The notes: generated by a model not told the origin, from the sequence alone. A DNA stretch of 11,446 nt from SAR202 cluster bacterium (GCA_009392075.1 VFHG01000097.1:1-11446), one strand, 5' to 3'. Counted from the first letter of the stretch, positions 1-7,038 are shown. Program-made: numbers and translations.

Positions 1-1032
1 GATGTTGAGTTCATCCTGAACCGTTGCGAGTGGATAGACCGGACTCCCGGCAGCGAGAAAGTCCTCTGCTCGGTGATCAAGGACGGAGGCGACGACCCAG
101 ATGCGACCCACGGCGCCGAGATCTGCGCCACAATCTCTCTAGGCCCCCCCAGCGAAGAAGGCGTCATCATCAAAGGCGGCATCGGCGTCGGCACAGTGAC
201 CTTCCCCGGTACGGGAATCCCCGTGGGCGAGCCGGCGGTGACACGGGTACCGAGGCGGATGATCATCGAGTCGGCCCTGGAAGCCGCCAAACAACACGGC
301 CTAGACTCCGGCAAGGGCATCATCGTGGAAATCTCGGTGCCTACCGGCGAAGAGGTCGCCTTGAAGACCACCAACGCGCGCCTGGGCGTCATCGGCGGCA
401 TCTCGATACTTGGTAGCACCGGCGTGGTCCAACCCTACTCAACCGCCGCTTGGCGGGCCAGCGTGAACTTGGCAATAGATGTCGCCGGCACCAACAACCT
501 TGATCACATGGTGTTGGCCACCGGTCTCCAGAGCGAGGCCTTCACCAAGAACCACCTAGACCTACCGGACATGGCCTACGTCGGTGTGGGCATATTTAGC
601 GGGGCCGCCCTCAAACGCTGCGTTGCCCGGGGGATAGCTCGGGCCACTCACGTCGGTATGGTGGGCAAATTTTCCAAGATGGCCGAGGGTTATTTCGTGA
701 CCCATGTGGCCGGCAACAAAGTGGACACCACCTTCCTAGCTGGTTTGGCCGGACAGTGCGGAGCGTCAAAAGCTTTGCAGAAAGAGATGGCGGCAACTAC
801 GTCAGGCCGACACTTCGGAGAGATTGCCTTGGCCAACGGTCAGCTCTCTCTGTTCAGCCTGATGAGCCAGATGGTCTGCGACGAGAGCCACAAACTGCTG
901 GGCGACAATGCAGGCAAGCTCATAGTAGATGCCATGTGCTTCGATTTCGATGGCACCCTCCTGGGCTACGGATCGACCTCTCCGGACGGCATCCCTCTGG
1001 TCTCGACGTCGGGAACGCCCAACAATGGTTAA
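1..1032 (+). CDS. cbiD: CbiD, cobalt-precorrin-5B C1-methyltransferase (5' partial)
   Basis: CbiD methylates C1 of the corrin ring with S-adenosylmethionine in the anaerobic (early cobalt insertion) cobalamin pathway. The frame is open from base 1, so the gene begins outside the window; 343 residues are visible against a usual 360-390, and the N-terminal GFTTGT-type motif of the family is in the missing part. Near the visible start is the family signature SVIKDGGDDPDATHGAEI, followed by an IGVGTVTFPGTGIPVGEPA segment and a central ILGSTGVVQPYS block, all typical of CbiD. The gene ends at TAA 1030-1032 and overlaps the start of cbiT by 8 bases, so the two are probably translationally coupled. 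CbiD rather than an aerobic CobF marks the pathway as the anaerobic type. Identification is secure; only the start is unknown. Confidence 0.95.
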   Translation, partial: DVEFILNRCEWIDRTPGSEKVLCSVIKDGGDDPDATHGAEICATISLGPPSEEGVIIKGGIGVGTVTFPGTGIPVGEPAVTRVPRRMIIESALEAAKQHGLDSGKGIIVEISVPTGEEVALKTTNARLGVIGGISILGSTGVVQPYSTAAWRASVNLAIDVAGTNNLDHMVLATGLQSEAFTKNHLDLPDMAYVGVGIFSGAALKRCVARGIARATHVGMVGKFSKMAEGYFVTHVAGNKVDTTFLAGLAGQCGASKALQKEMAATTSGRHFGEIALANGQLSLFSLMSQMVCDESHKLLGDNAGKLIVDAMCFDFDGTLLGYGSTSPDGIPLVSTSGTPNNG

Positions 1033-1636
1033 GGACCCTCCGAACGTGGGCCGTTCCTTGGGTTTGCCTGACGACGCCTTCGAGCAGAGACGGCCCAACA
1101 AGGGCCAGATTACCAAGCGGGAGGTGCGCGCGGTCAGCCTGTACTCCCTTGGCCTCCGCCAAGACAGCGTGGTCTGGGACATCGGCGCGGGCACGGGGTC
1201 GATCTCGGTGGAAGCCGCACTGATCGCCCACAACGGCCAGGTTTACGCCGTGGAGCGCGACAACGATTCTCTGCCGTTATTGGAAGCCAACGTGGCAGAA
1301 CTGGGATCGGAAAACATCCACATCGTTTCCGGGGAAGCCCCCGATGCGCTGGAACCGTTGCCGAGTCCCGACTCGGTTTTCGTCGGCGGCAGCGGCGGCA
1401 ACCTATCCGTAATATTGGAGTACGCCGTATCGCGTCTCAACCCGGACGGTAGCATCGTGGTGAATCTGGCGGTATTGGAACGCACCCACGAAGCCTACGC
1501 ACTGCTGAAGAAACTAGGCGTGAACGCCGAACTCACCCAGGTCGCCTCAGCCCGCGGCAAAGAGATGCCTGACGGCGCCGTTCGGTTGGAATCTCTGAAC
1601 CCAGTGTTCATCGTCTCCGGCCGGCGCGGAAACTAG
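1025..1636 (+). CDS. cbiT: CbiT, cobalt-precorrin-6B C15-methyltransferase (decarboxylating)
   Basis: CbiT methylates C15 and decarboxylates the C12 acetate side chain of the corrin intermediate. The 203-residue protein has the Rossmann-type methyltransferase fold: an N-terminal family segment (GLPDDAFEQRRPNKGQITKR, residues 13-32), SAM motif I DIGAGTGSIS at 52-61, an acidic residue ending strand 2 (AVERD), and the CbiT-typical FVGGSGGNL further on. I chose ATG 1025 because family similarity begins there and it overlaps the cbiD stop. The frame stays open upstream to 929, but that stretch lies wholly inside cbiD and resembles nothing. The Shine-Dalgarno is weak (GGGAA at 1011-1015), consistent with coupling to cbiD. 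This is a separate CbiT, not the CbiE-CbiT fusion (CobL), and no cbiE lies beside it. The usual length and intact motif make the call firm. Confidence 0.94.
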   Translation: MVKDPPNVGRSLGLPDDAFEQRRPNKGQITKREVRAVSLYSLGLRQDSVVWDIGAGTGSISVEAALIAHNGQVYAVERDNDSLPLLEANVAELGSENIHIVSGEAPDALEPLPSPDSVFVGGSGGNLSVILEYAVSRLNPDGSIVVNLAVLERTHEAYALLKKLGVNAELTQVASARGKEMPDGAVRLESLNPVFIVSGRRGN

Positions 1637-1645
1637 GCGGCCGGT

Positions 1646-2383
1646 ATGACTCAGGATCCCACCGAATTTGGCTGCCTCTACGGCATCGGCGTTGGCCCCG
1701 GCGACCCGGATCTGATAACCCTGAAAGCGCTGAAGGCCCTGCAAAAGGCTCCGGTCATCTGCGTGCCGCAAGCAGCCAACCGGCGTGACAGCTATGCCCT
1801 GACCATCGTCAAAGATTACGTAAAACCGGAGCAGGAGATACTGCGGGCGCCCTTCCCCACCGACGATGCCGAAGGCGCAGCCCAGGTCTGGCGGGAAGCC
1901 TCGGAAATGGTGGCTGAGAAGCTGAGAAAAGGTCAGGACGTGGCATTCCTCACTGAGGGCGACCCCATGCTGTTCAGCACCTTTTCTTATGTGCTGGCCG
2001 GGGTTCAAGAATTGTGTCAGGAGGCACCCGTGGTGATCATTCCCGGTGTATCATCGGTGATGGCTGCCGCGGCAAGTTCGGGGGTCCCCCTAGTAACCCA
2101 CGGGCAGCGTCTGGCCATCCTCCCGGCGGCCTACGGGCTGGACGACCTGTCCGAAGCCACATCGAATTTCGATACGGTAGTATTGATGAAAGTCAGCCCC
2201 AACATCGTGAAAACACTGGCTGACTTGGAAGGACTGGGGTTGACTGGGCAGAGCACCTACGTGAGCCGGGCCAGTACCGATCGCGAAAAGATTATCCGCG
2301 ACATCACAAAAATCACTGATGAGGATATGGACTACTTCTCCCTTCTGATCGTGAAGGGAAACTCAAAGGACCACACTAAATGA
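1646..2383 (+). CDS. cbiL: CbiL, cobalt-precorrin-2 C20-methyltransferase
   Basis: CbiL adds the C20 methyl group to (cobalt-)precorrin-2, the first methylation committed to B12. The 245-residue protein is a tetrapyrrole methylase: the N-terminal glycine-rich loop GIGVGPGDPDLITLKA spans residues 13-28, the second SAM-site motif LTEGDPMLFST spans 102-112, and IIPGVSS lies at 131-137. The TEGDP and STFSYV combination and the VPQAANRRDS segment after strand 2 point to the C20 enzyme rather than CbiF or CbiH. It starts 9 bases after cbiT stops, with a modest purine-rich site (AGGCGG, 1635-1640), and its TGA overlaps the ATG of cbiF. In Salmonella cbiL is distant from cbiT; here it sits between cbiT and cbiF. 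CobI, the aerobic counterpart, is the alternative name; the cbiD/cbiG context favours CbiL. Confidence 0.93.
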   Translation: MTQDPTEFGCLYGIGVGPGDPDLITLKALKALQKAPVICVPQAANRRDSYALTIVKDYVKPEQEILRAPFPTDDAEGAAQVWREASEMVAEKLRKGQDVAFLTEGDPMLFSTFSYVLAGVQELCQEAPVVIIPGVSSVMAAAASSGVPLVTHGQRLAILPAAYGLDDLSEATSNFDTVVLMKVSPNIVKTLADLEGLGLTGQSTYVSRASTDREKIIRDITKITDEDMDYFSLLIVKGNSKDHTK

Positions 2384-3192
2384 TTGATACCAAAGGCAAG
2401 GTCTATATAGTCGGCGGCGGACCCGGAGACCCGGAACTGCTGACACTGAAAGCCAAGCGGATAATCGAGTCGGCCGACCTGGTGATCTTCGCCGACTCTC
2501 TGGTGCCTCCGGAGATCGTGGAATTCGCCAAAGAGGGCGCCCAGGTCATCGGCAGTAAAGAGCTGAACCTTGACGAGATCATGGAACTCGAATTGACCGC
2601 CGTTCGCGAGGGCAAGACTGTCGCCAGAGTCCAAAGCGGCGACCCATCGATCTACGGGGCCATCCTGGAACAGATGCGCATTCTAGACAAAGAAGACATC
2701 GATTTTGAGATCATCCCGGGTGTCAGCGCCGCCTTCGCCGCCGCCGCGGTGCTCCGGTCTGAATTAACGGTCCCGGAGAAATCCCAAACGGTGATCTTTA
2801 CCCGCATGGAAGGCCGGGTCGCCATGCCCGAAGGCGAGCAGCTAAAGGACCTGGCTGCCCACGGTTGCACGATGGTCATCTTCTTGAGCATCACCCGGAT
2901 GACCAAGGTAGTACGCGAACTCACTTCCGCGGGCTACACCGAGGACACCCCAGTGGCGGTGGTCTACCGAGTGGGATGGCCCGATGAACTGGTTATTCGC
3001 GGCACGCTGAAAGACATCGCCGGCAAGGTACGGGCGGCCAAGATCACCCTGCAGGCGCTGATTATCGTGGGCGACGCCGTGGACCCCGGATTGGACGCGG
3101 CGGGCGCGGTCTCTCACCTGTATTCCTCGGATTACACCCACCGATACCGGAAGGGCTCGGGGACCCAGGCCAGTGGCAACAGAAACGAATAA
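2380..3192 (+). CDS. cbiF: CbiF, cobalt-precorrin-4 C11-methyltransferase
   Basis: CbiF transfers a methyl group from SAM to C11 of cobalt-precorrin-4. The 270-residue product has all the tetrapyrrole methylase landmarks: VGGGPGDPELLTLKA at residues 11-25, the CbiF/CobM-like FADSLVPPEI at 38-47, SGDPSIYGAI at 86-95, IIPGVSAA at 111-118, and FTRMEGR at 140-146. The C-terminal SHLYSSDYTHRYR segment is also common in this subfamily. Start ATG 2380 overlaps the cbiL stop by 4 bases (ATGA), the classic coupled arrangement. The gene runs 20 bases into cbiG. Its place immediately before cbiG matches the cbiF-cbiG-cbiH order of many anaerobic operons, where CbiF product is handed to CbiG. CobM is the aerobic orthologue name. 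Confidence 0.95.
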   Translation: MIDTKGKVYIVGGGPGDPELLTLKAKRIIESADLVIFADSLVPPEIVEFAKEGAQVIGSKELNLDEIMELELTAVREGKTVARVQSGDPSIYGAILEQMRILDKEDIDFEIIPGVSAAFAAAAVLRSELTVPEKSQTVIFTRMEGRVAMPEGEQLKDLAAHGCTMVIFLSITRMTKVVRELTSAGYTEDTPVAVVYRVGWPDELVIRGTLKDIAGKVRAAKITLQALIIVGDAVDPGLDAAGAVSHLYSSDYTHRYRKGSGTQASGNRNE

Positions 3193-4303
3193 CGCCCCCG
3201 AAAAGACAGCGATCATCGCGCTAACCCACAACGGGGCCAGGATGGCGCGGACGCTGGCGGGGTCGTTGGACCGCGATCACACACTCTTTATCGACCGCCG
3301 ATTTCGCAAAGATGCCGATTCCGGCGAGACCTTTGAATTGCCCTTGAGGCCGGTGGTGAAACGGGCCTTCGCCGAGTATTCCAGCCTGGTCTTGTTCCTA
3401 TCCGCCGGGGCCTCTATCCGGCTCTTGGCGCCGCTGTTGGAAAGCAAACAGGTAGACCCGGCAGTGGTCTGTGTCGATGACGCCGGCAGCTTCTGTGTCA
3501 GCCTTATCTCCGGACATGTGGGCGGGGCCGACCAGTTGGCCCGGGAAGTGGCCGTCTGTCTTGGGGCCAGAGCGGTTGTAACGTCGGCCTCCCATGCCTC
3601 GGGCACCTTGGCCGTGGACCTGTTGGGCAGGGAGTTCGGCTGGCGGCTTAAAGCTGATTCAACAACTATCACCCGCGCCAGCGCCGCAGTGATTAACGGC
3701 CAGCCCATCGGTATCTGGCAGGGGGCCGGAGAACCCGGTTGGTGGCCTGATGGAACGCCACTGCCGAAAAACATCGCGGTCTACGCAACCTTGGAGGACC
3801 TGGCTGCCTCGGCCTGTGCCACGGCACTGATAATCAGCGATACAACCGGCGATCTTGAAACGCTGCTGGCGGACAAGATCACCGTGGTCTACCGGCCCCG
3901 GAGTTTGGTGATTGGCATGGGCTGCCGCAGAGGAGTGCCGGTCGAGGAACTAGAATCGCTGTTGGCAGAAGCCTTGCGGGAAAACGGATTGTCCGCGGAA
4001 TGCCTGGCTGAGATTGCCACCGCCGAGATCAAGCGGGGCGAACCAGGGCTGGAGCAACTGGCCGAACGTCATGGGGTGCCATTGTCCTTCCTGCAGGCCG
4101 ATGAACTGAACGGAGTATTTGAGACCAATCCCGGCTCCATCACCTCCAAGTCCGAGCGGGCTCACGGGCTGGTCGGTGTCTGGGGTGTGGCCGAGCCGGC
4201 GGCCCTGTTGACCGCCGGGGCCAACGAATTACTGGTGACCAGGGAAAAGACGACGCGGGCTACGATCGCCATCGCCCGAAAAGATTTCACAGGAAATCCC
4301 TAA
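3173..4303 (+). CDS. cbiG: CbiG, cobalt-precorrin-5A hydrolase (GTG start)
   Basis: CbiG opens the ring-A delta-lactone of cobalt-precorrin-5A and releases the C20 carbon as acetaldehyde, a step unique to the anaerobic route. The 376-residue protein shows the expected three parts: an N-terminal domain beginning IALTHNGARMARTL (15-28), a central motif CVDDAGSFCVSLISGHVGGA (100-119, family form GHxGGAN), and a CobE-like C-terminal domain from LVIGMGCRRGVPVEEL (245-260) to the terminal strand. The start is GTG 3173, 20 bases inside cbiF, with GGGGA at 3159-3163 as a possible Shine-Dalgarno. An in-frame ATG at 3242 exists, but using it would delete the conserved first strand, so I prefer the GTG. 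The GHVGGAD variant has Asp where Asn is common. Function is secure from the motif order and the neighbours. Confidence 0.94.
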   Translation: MATETNNAPEKTAIIALTHNGARMARTLAGSLDRDHTLFIDRRFRKDADSGETFELPLRPVVKRAFAEYSSLVLFLSAGASIRLLAPLLESKQVDPAVVCVDDAGSFCVSLISGHVGGADQLAREVAVCLGARAVVTSASHASGTLAVDLLGREFGWRLKADSTTITRASAAVINGQPIGIWQGAGEPGWWPDGTPLPKNIAVYATLEDLAASACATALIISDTTGDLETLLADKITVVYRPRSLVIGMGCRRGVPVEELESLLAEALRENGLSAECLAEIATAEIKRGEPGLEQLAERHGVPLSFLQADELNGVFETNPGSITSKSERAHGLVGVWGVAEPAALLTAGANELLVTREKTTRATIAIARKDFTGNP

Positions 4304-4323
4304 AAATAAGCGAGCACAATCCA

Positions 4324-5106
4324 ATGACCAACCAACCGGAAAAAACCGGAAAGATATACCTGGTAGGCATCGGGCCTGGAGACGCCGAATACTTGGCTCC
4401 AGCCGCGAACAACGCCCTGGCCAAAAGCGATGTCATCGTCGGATTCCGAGCCTATATAGAGCAGATCGACGGTCTGATCGCTGGGAAAGATGTGGTCTCT
4501 ATGGAATTGGGTCAAGAGTTGGAACGCGCGGCCGCGGCAGTGGACTCGGCCTACGCGGGAAAGACCGTGGCCGTTGTGTCTTCCGGGGACGCCGGTATCT
4601 ACGGCATGTCCGGCCCAGTTTTCCGGGTGCTCACTGACCGGGACTGGGACGGCCGAAGTCCGGAAGTGGTGACAGTGCCCGGCGTTTCGGCCATGCAGGC
4701 GGCGGCGGCAGTCCTAGGATCGCCTTTGATGCAGGACTTCTGCGCCATCAGTCTGAGCGACTTGCTCACCCCTTGGGAGAAGATTCGGGGACGTTTGGAG
4801 GCAGCCGGCCAGGGCGATTTCGTGGTGGCGCTCTATAACCCGCGCAGCCAACGACGGCAAAGCCAGCTCTTAGAAGCCAGGGAGATACTGCTGAAACACC
4901 GGCCCGGGACCACCCCGGTCGGCATCGTCGGTGACGCTTTCCGTCCCGGCCAGCGGGTCAAGATCACCAGCCTTCAGGACCTGGAGAAAGACGCGAAATC
5001 GGTGGATATGGTGACCATCGTAGTCATCGGCAACTCCACCACCTACCTCCACGGCGGAAAGGTGATTACTCCCAGAGGCTACGAAGAAAAGACCAAGAAG
5101 AGCTAG
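4324..5106 (+). CDS. cbiH: CbiH, cobalt-precorrin-3 C17-methyltransferase
   Basis: CbiH methylates C17 and drives ring contraction with delta-lactone formation; CbiG then acts on the lactone after CbiF. The 260-residue protein has the tetrapyrrole methylase loop LVGIGPGDAEYLAPAA (13-28) and the C17-enzyme signatures GDAGIYGMSG (88-97), VPGVSAMQAA (118-127), DFCAISLSDLLTPWE (138-152) and ALYNPRSQRR (169-178). The position just before DFC is Gln (MQDF), where I recall His in most family members. The gene starts 20 bases after cbiG with no clear Shine-Dalgarno and ends the visible operon; a 250-base non-coding spacer follows. There is no C-terminal iron-sulfur extension of the kind found in long CbiH proteins. 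CobJ is the aerobic name. Confidence 0.94.
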   Translation: MTNQPEKTGKIYLVGIGPGDAEYLAPAANNALAKSDVIVGFRAYIEQIDGLIAGKDVVSMELGQELERAAAAVDSAYAGKTVAVVSSGDAGIYGMSGPVFRVLTDRDWDGRSPEVVTVPGVSAMQAAAAVLGSPLMQDFCAISLSDLLTPWEKIRGRLEAAGQGDFVVALYNPRSQRRQSQLLEAREILLKHRPGTTPVGIVGDAFRPGQRVKITSLQDLEKDAKSVDMVTIVVIGNSTTYLHGGKVITPRGYEEKTKKS

Positions 5107-5359
5107 GCCTGTCCTTCTCCGGAATCACTACATTGCGCCGGCGTTTCCCACACTTCAATGCTAATCAAATCGACTCCCTCACCCAATTCACACCTTTCTC
5201 ACACTGTATTCCCAGGCGGCCTTGATAATCTGCATATGAATAAATGTAGCCCGAACTGTATGCCGTGGCCTCGGATTCTCTTGGTTTTTTCAGTCTGAAG
5301 AATCGTGCCCTATTAGTCCTTCCGATGGGACCTGATCGGCGCCTAAGGAGGGGGGAACT
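5107..5359 (+). other. Non-coding spacer after the cobalamin operon
   Basis: This 253-base stretch separates cbiH from the receiver gene. I see no plausible gene on either strand, and no G+C-rich hairpin with a U-tract that would mark an intrinsic terminator for the operon. It is more A+T-rich than its surroundings, mainly at 5205-5250. There, TTGATA (5222-5227) resembles a -35 box, but no good -10 box lies 16-18 bases downstream, so I do not call a promoter. None of the conserved boxes of a cobalamin riboswitch is recognisable. Confidence 0.5.
5345..5351 (+). promoter_or_regulatory. Strong Shine-Dalgarno for the TTG-started receiver gene
   Basis: AAGGAGG, followed by more G residues, lies 8 bases before TTG 5360. 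It is a perfect anti-16S match and much the strongest ribosome site in the window. It decides the start of the receiver gene: translation from this TTG gives LGQKILVVNDEP, the exact beginning of a receiver domain. Confidence 0.75.
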
Positions 5360-5727
5360 TTGCTGGGTCAGAAAATATTGGTCGTCAACGACGAACCAAA
5401 CATCGTCCAGTCCCTGGCCTTCGTCTTCAATCGAGAAGGTTTTGACGTAGCAACGGCGGGGGACGGGGTGCGGCAATGTCGATGATCCGCGACTCCAAAC
5501 CCAACCTTTTGATCCTGGATATCATGATGCCCAATAAAAACGGGTACGAGGTGTGTCAGGAGATAAAATCAGGCCCTAAATTACAGGACATTCAAGTGGT
5601 GATGTTGTCTTCGATAAGTAATGAAGACAGCCGCCGCCATGCAATGTCACAGGGCGCGGACGATTACATCAACAAGCCCTTTAGCCTGATGCAGGTTGTG
5701 ACTAGAGTCAAAGAACTCCTCGCCTAG
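5360..5727 (+). pseudogene. Single-domain response-regulator receiver (CheY-like), frameshifted
   Basis: The stretch encodes one receiver domain in two frames. From TTG 5360 the first frame reads LLGQKILVVNDEPNIVQSLA to AGDGVRQCR and stops at TGA 5483. The rest of the domain continues in the next frame (5476-5727). Restoring one base between about 5465 and 5475 gives a continuous 122-residue domain with DGVR(A)MSMIRDSKPNLL at exactly the spacing of CheY-like proteins. In the restored protein the phospho-acceptor would be Asp54 (LILDIMMP), the switch Ser84 and the Lys106 (NKPF), at the usual 30- and 52-residue distances. No output domain and no histidine kinase are next to it. The first of the usual acidic pair is Asn (VND). 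The missing base lies in G-rich sequence (runs of 5 and 4 G), so an assembly or read error is as likely as a real mutation. The family is certain; intactness is not. Confidence 0.8.
5476..5727 (+). CDS. C-terminal two-thirds of the receiver domain, intact reading frame
   Basis: This 83-residue frame from ATG 5476 is what an automatic annotator would call. It holds the phospho-acceptor strand (LLILDIMMP, Asp15 here), the VVMLSS switch strand, GADDYIN and the KPF loop, ending at helix 5. It lacks the first strand and the acidic pocket, so by itself it should not fold or be phosphorylated normally. There is no Shine-Dalgarno before this ATG, which fits it being an artefact of the broken frame rather than a separate gene. 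See the full-length entry starting at 5360. Confidence 0.55.
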   Translation: MSMIRDSKPNLLILDIMMPNKNGYEVCQEIKSGPKLQDIQVVMLSSISNEDSRRHAMSQGADDYINKPFSLMQVVTRVKELLA

Positions 5728-5848
5728 CCCGGATCCCTCTACAACGGCTCCCCCTCCACCGAACGCCCCGACCATCCCTATCTTTTCCCAGACGTTTCCT
5801 TTCATCAGCGTTGCTTACGTGCGCTAAAAACAGAGACCATGTACAATC

Positions 5849-5872
5849 CGTGCACCTGCAGTGGCAGGCACG
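5849..5872 (+). promoter_or_regulatory. Imperfect inverted repeat in the leader of the MetE-like gene
   Basis: Arms CGTG + CCTGC (5849-5852, 5855-5859) pair with GCAGG + CACG (5864-5872), with a 2-base bulge (CA) and a 4-base loop AGTG. That gives a 9-pair stem ending only 4 bases before the AGGAG ribosome site (5877-5881) of the gene at 5893. There is no U-tract, so it is not a terminator. It could be a leader hairpin affecting translation or a protein operator; a -10-like TACAAT (5842-5847) overlaps its upstream side but has no -35 partner. No function is proven. Confidence 0.35.
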
Positions 5873-5892
5873 TATCAGGAGCGAAAACCCCC

Positions 5893-7038
5893 ATGAAACG
5901 AAGCGAATCACGGATTCTTACGACCCACACCGGCAGCCTGCCCAGGTCGCCTGAACTACAGGAGATCCTACGCTCCAGGCTGGACCCTAAGGCAGGTGAA
6001 GCGGAGGAGTTTCGCACCCACGTGGATGAGGGTGTGGCTGATGTGGTGGCCAAACAGGCGGCCATCGGGGTCGATGTCATCAATGACGGAGAACAGGGCC
6101 GCGTCCAATACGCCACCTACGTGAAGGACCGGTTGACCGGCTTCGACGGCGAGCAGTTGCTACGGGCCCGTCCGCGAAAAGACATGTTGGACTTCCCTGA
6201 ATTTGCCGCCCAGAGCGGCGTTTCCTCATCGGCCACCATACCCTGGCCAGCCTGCACCGGCCCCATCGAATGGAAAGACAAAGGCGCTGTGCAGCGGGAC
6301 ATCGAGCGGCTGAAGGCGGCCACCTCAGGCGTGCAGTCCGAAGAGGTGTTCATGACCGCCGCATCGCCGGGAGTGATCGCCAACTTCCTAGTCAACGAGC
6401 ATTACCCGTCAGACGAAGCCTACCTGTACGCGCTGGCCGAAGTCATGAAAGATGACTACAAAGCCATAGTCGACTCCGGCCTGTTGCTCCAGATCGATTG
6501 TCCCGACCTTGCGATGACCAGGATCACCCAGTTCTCGGACCTGAGTGAGGAAGAGTTCATCAAAGTAGTGGAGATGCATGTAGAAGTCCTGCAATACGCC
6601 CTGGCCGGCCTAGCGCCCGACCGCATGCGGCTTCATCTTTGTTGGGGGAACACCGAGGGGCCACACCATTACGATGTGCCCTTGAGGGAGATCGTAAACA
6701 TTGTCTTGAAGGCGCCGCCCCAGGCAATTTCTTTCGAAGGCGCGAATCCACGCCACGCCCACGAGTGGAAAGTCTGGGAGGACGTGAAACTTCCCGATGG
6801 CAAGGTGATCATCCCCGGAGTCCTCGACACCACCACCAACTTCATCGAACACCCTGAACTAGTCGCCGAGCGGATCGTCCGCTACGCCGGAGTGGTTGGC
6901 AAAGAGAACATGATGGTGGGCAGCGACTGCGGATTCGGGACATCGGCCTGGGGACGGCGGGTGGAGTCCAGGATCGCCTGGGCCAAACTGGAAGCGATGG
7001 TCGAGGGAGCGCGCCTAGCCAGCAAGGTACTTTGGTAG
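5893..7038 (+). CDS. MetE C-terminal-type (cobalamin-independent methionine synthase family) methyltransferase
   Basis: The 381-residue protein matches the catalytic half of cobalamin-independent methionine synthase and its short relatives, zinc enzymes that move an alkyl group to a thiol. It opens with ILTTHTGSLPRSPEL (residues 8-22), the family start motif. Putative zinc ligands, by comparison with MetE, are His248 and Cys250 (RLHLCWGN), Glu282 (ISFEGANPRH) and Cys346 (GSDCGFGT); LLQIDCPDLA (198-207) is the usual substrate-barrel strand. ATG 5893 is chosen because it follows AGGAG (5877-5881) and begins the homology. An in-frame ATG at 5839 would add 18 unlike residues across the leader hairpin. 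At about 380 residues it lacks the MetE N-terminal half, like archaeal MetE-type core proteins and epoxyalkane:coenzyme M transferases, so the methyl or alkyl donor cannot be told. It stands alone between a receiver and a convergent gene. Confidence 0.85.
   Translation: MKRSESRILTTHTGSLPRSPELQEILRSRLDPKAGEAEEFRTHVDEGVADVVAKQAAIGVDVINDGEQGRVQYATYVKDRLTGFDGEQLLRARPRKDMLDFPEFAAQSGVSSSATIPWPACTGPIEWKDKGAVQRDIERLKAATSGVQSEEVFMTAASPGVIANFLVNEHYPSDEAYLYALAEVMKDDYKAIVDSGLLLQIDCPDLAMTRITQFSDLSEEEFIKVVEMHVEVLQYALAGLAPDRMRLHLCWGNTEGPHHYDVPLREIVNIVLKAPPQAISFEGANPRHAHEWKVWEDVKLPDGKVIIPGVLDTTTNFIEHPELVAERIVRYAGVVGKENMMVGSDCGFGTSAWGRRVESRIAWAKLEAMVEGARLASKVLW

Noticed and set aside
1547..2008. A 153-codon open frame on the minus strand opposite cbiT/cbiL.
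   Set aside because: It lies entirely antisense to two well-identified genes, has low-complexity shadow-type composition and no family motifs; long antisense frames are normal in GC-rich DNA.
5222..5250. A promoter for the receiver gene with -35 TTGATA.
   Set aside because: No acceptable -10 hexamer lies 16-18 bases downstream (TGTAGC or neighbours), and the A+T-rich run alone is not enough.
5107..5892. A cobalamin riboswitch upstream of the receiver or the MetE-like gene.
   Set aside because: A GCCACTGC string occurs on the minus strand of the 5849-5872 inverted repeat, but it is just one arm of that repeat. The remaining conserved boxes of the B12 riboswitch are absent on both strands.
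5839..5892. Upstream ATG 5839 as the start of the MetE-like protein.
   Set aside because: The 18 extra residues do not resemble the family, cross the leader hairpin and leave the AGGAG site inside the coding region. ATG 5893 fits both homology and ribosome site.
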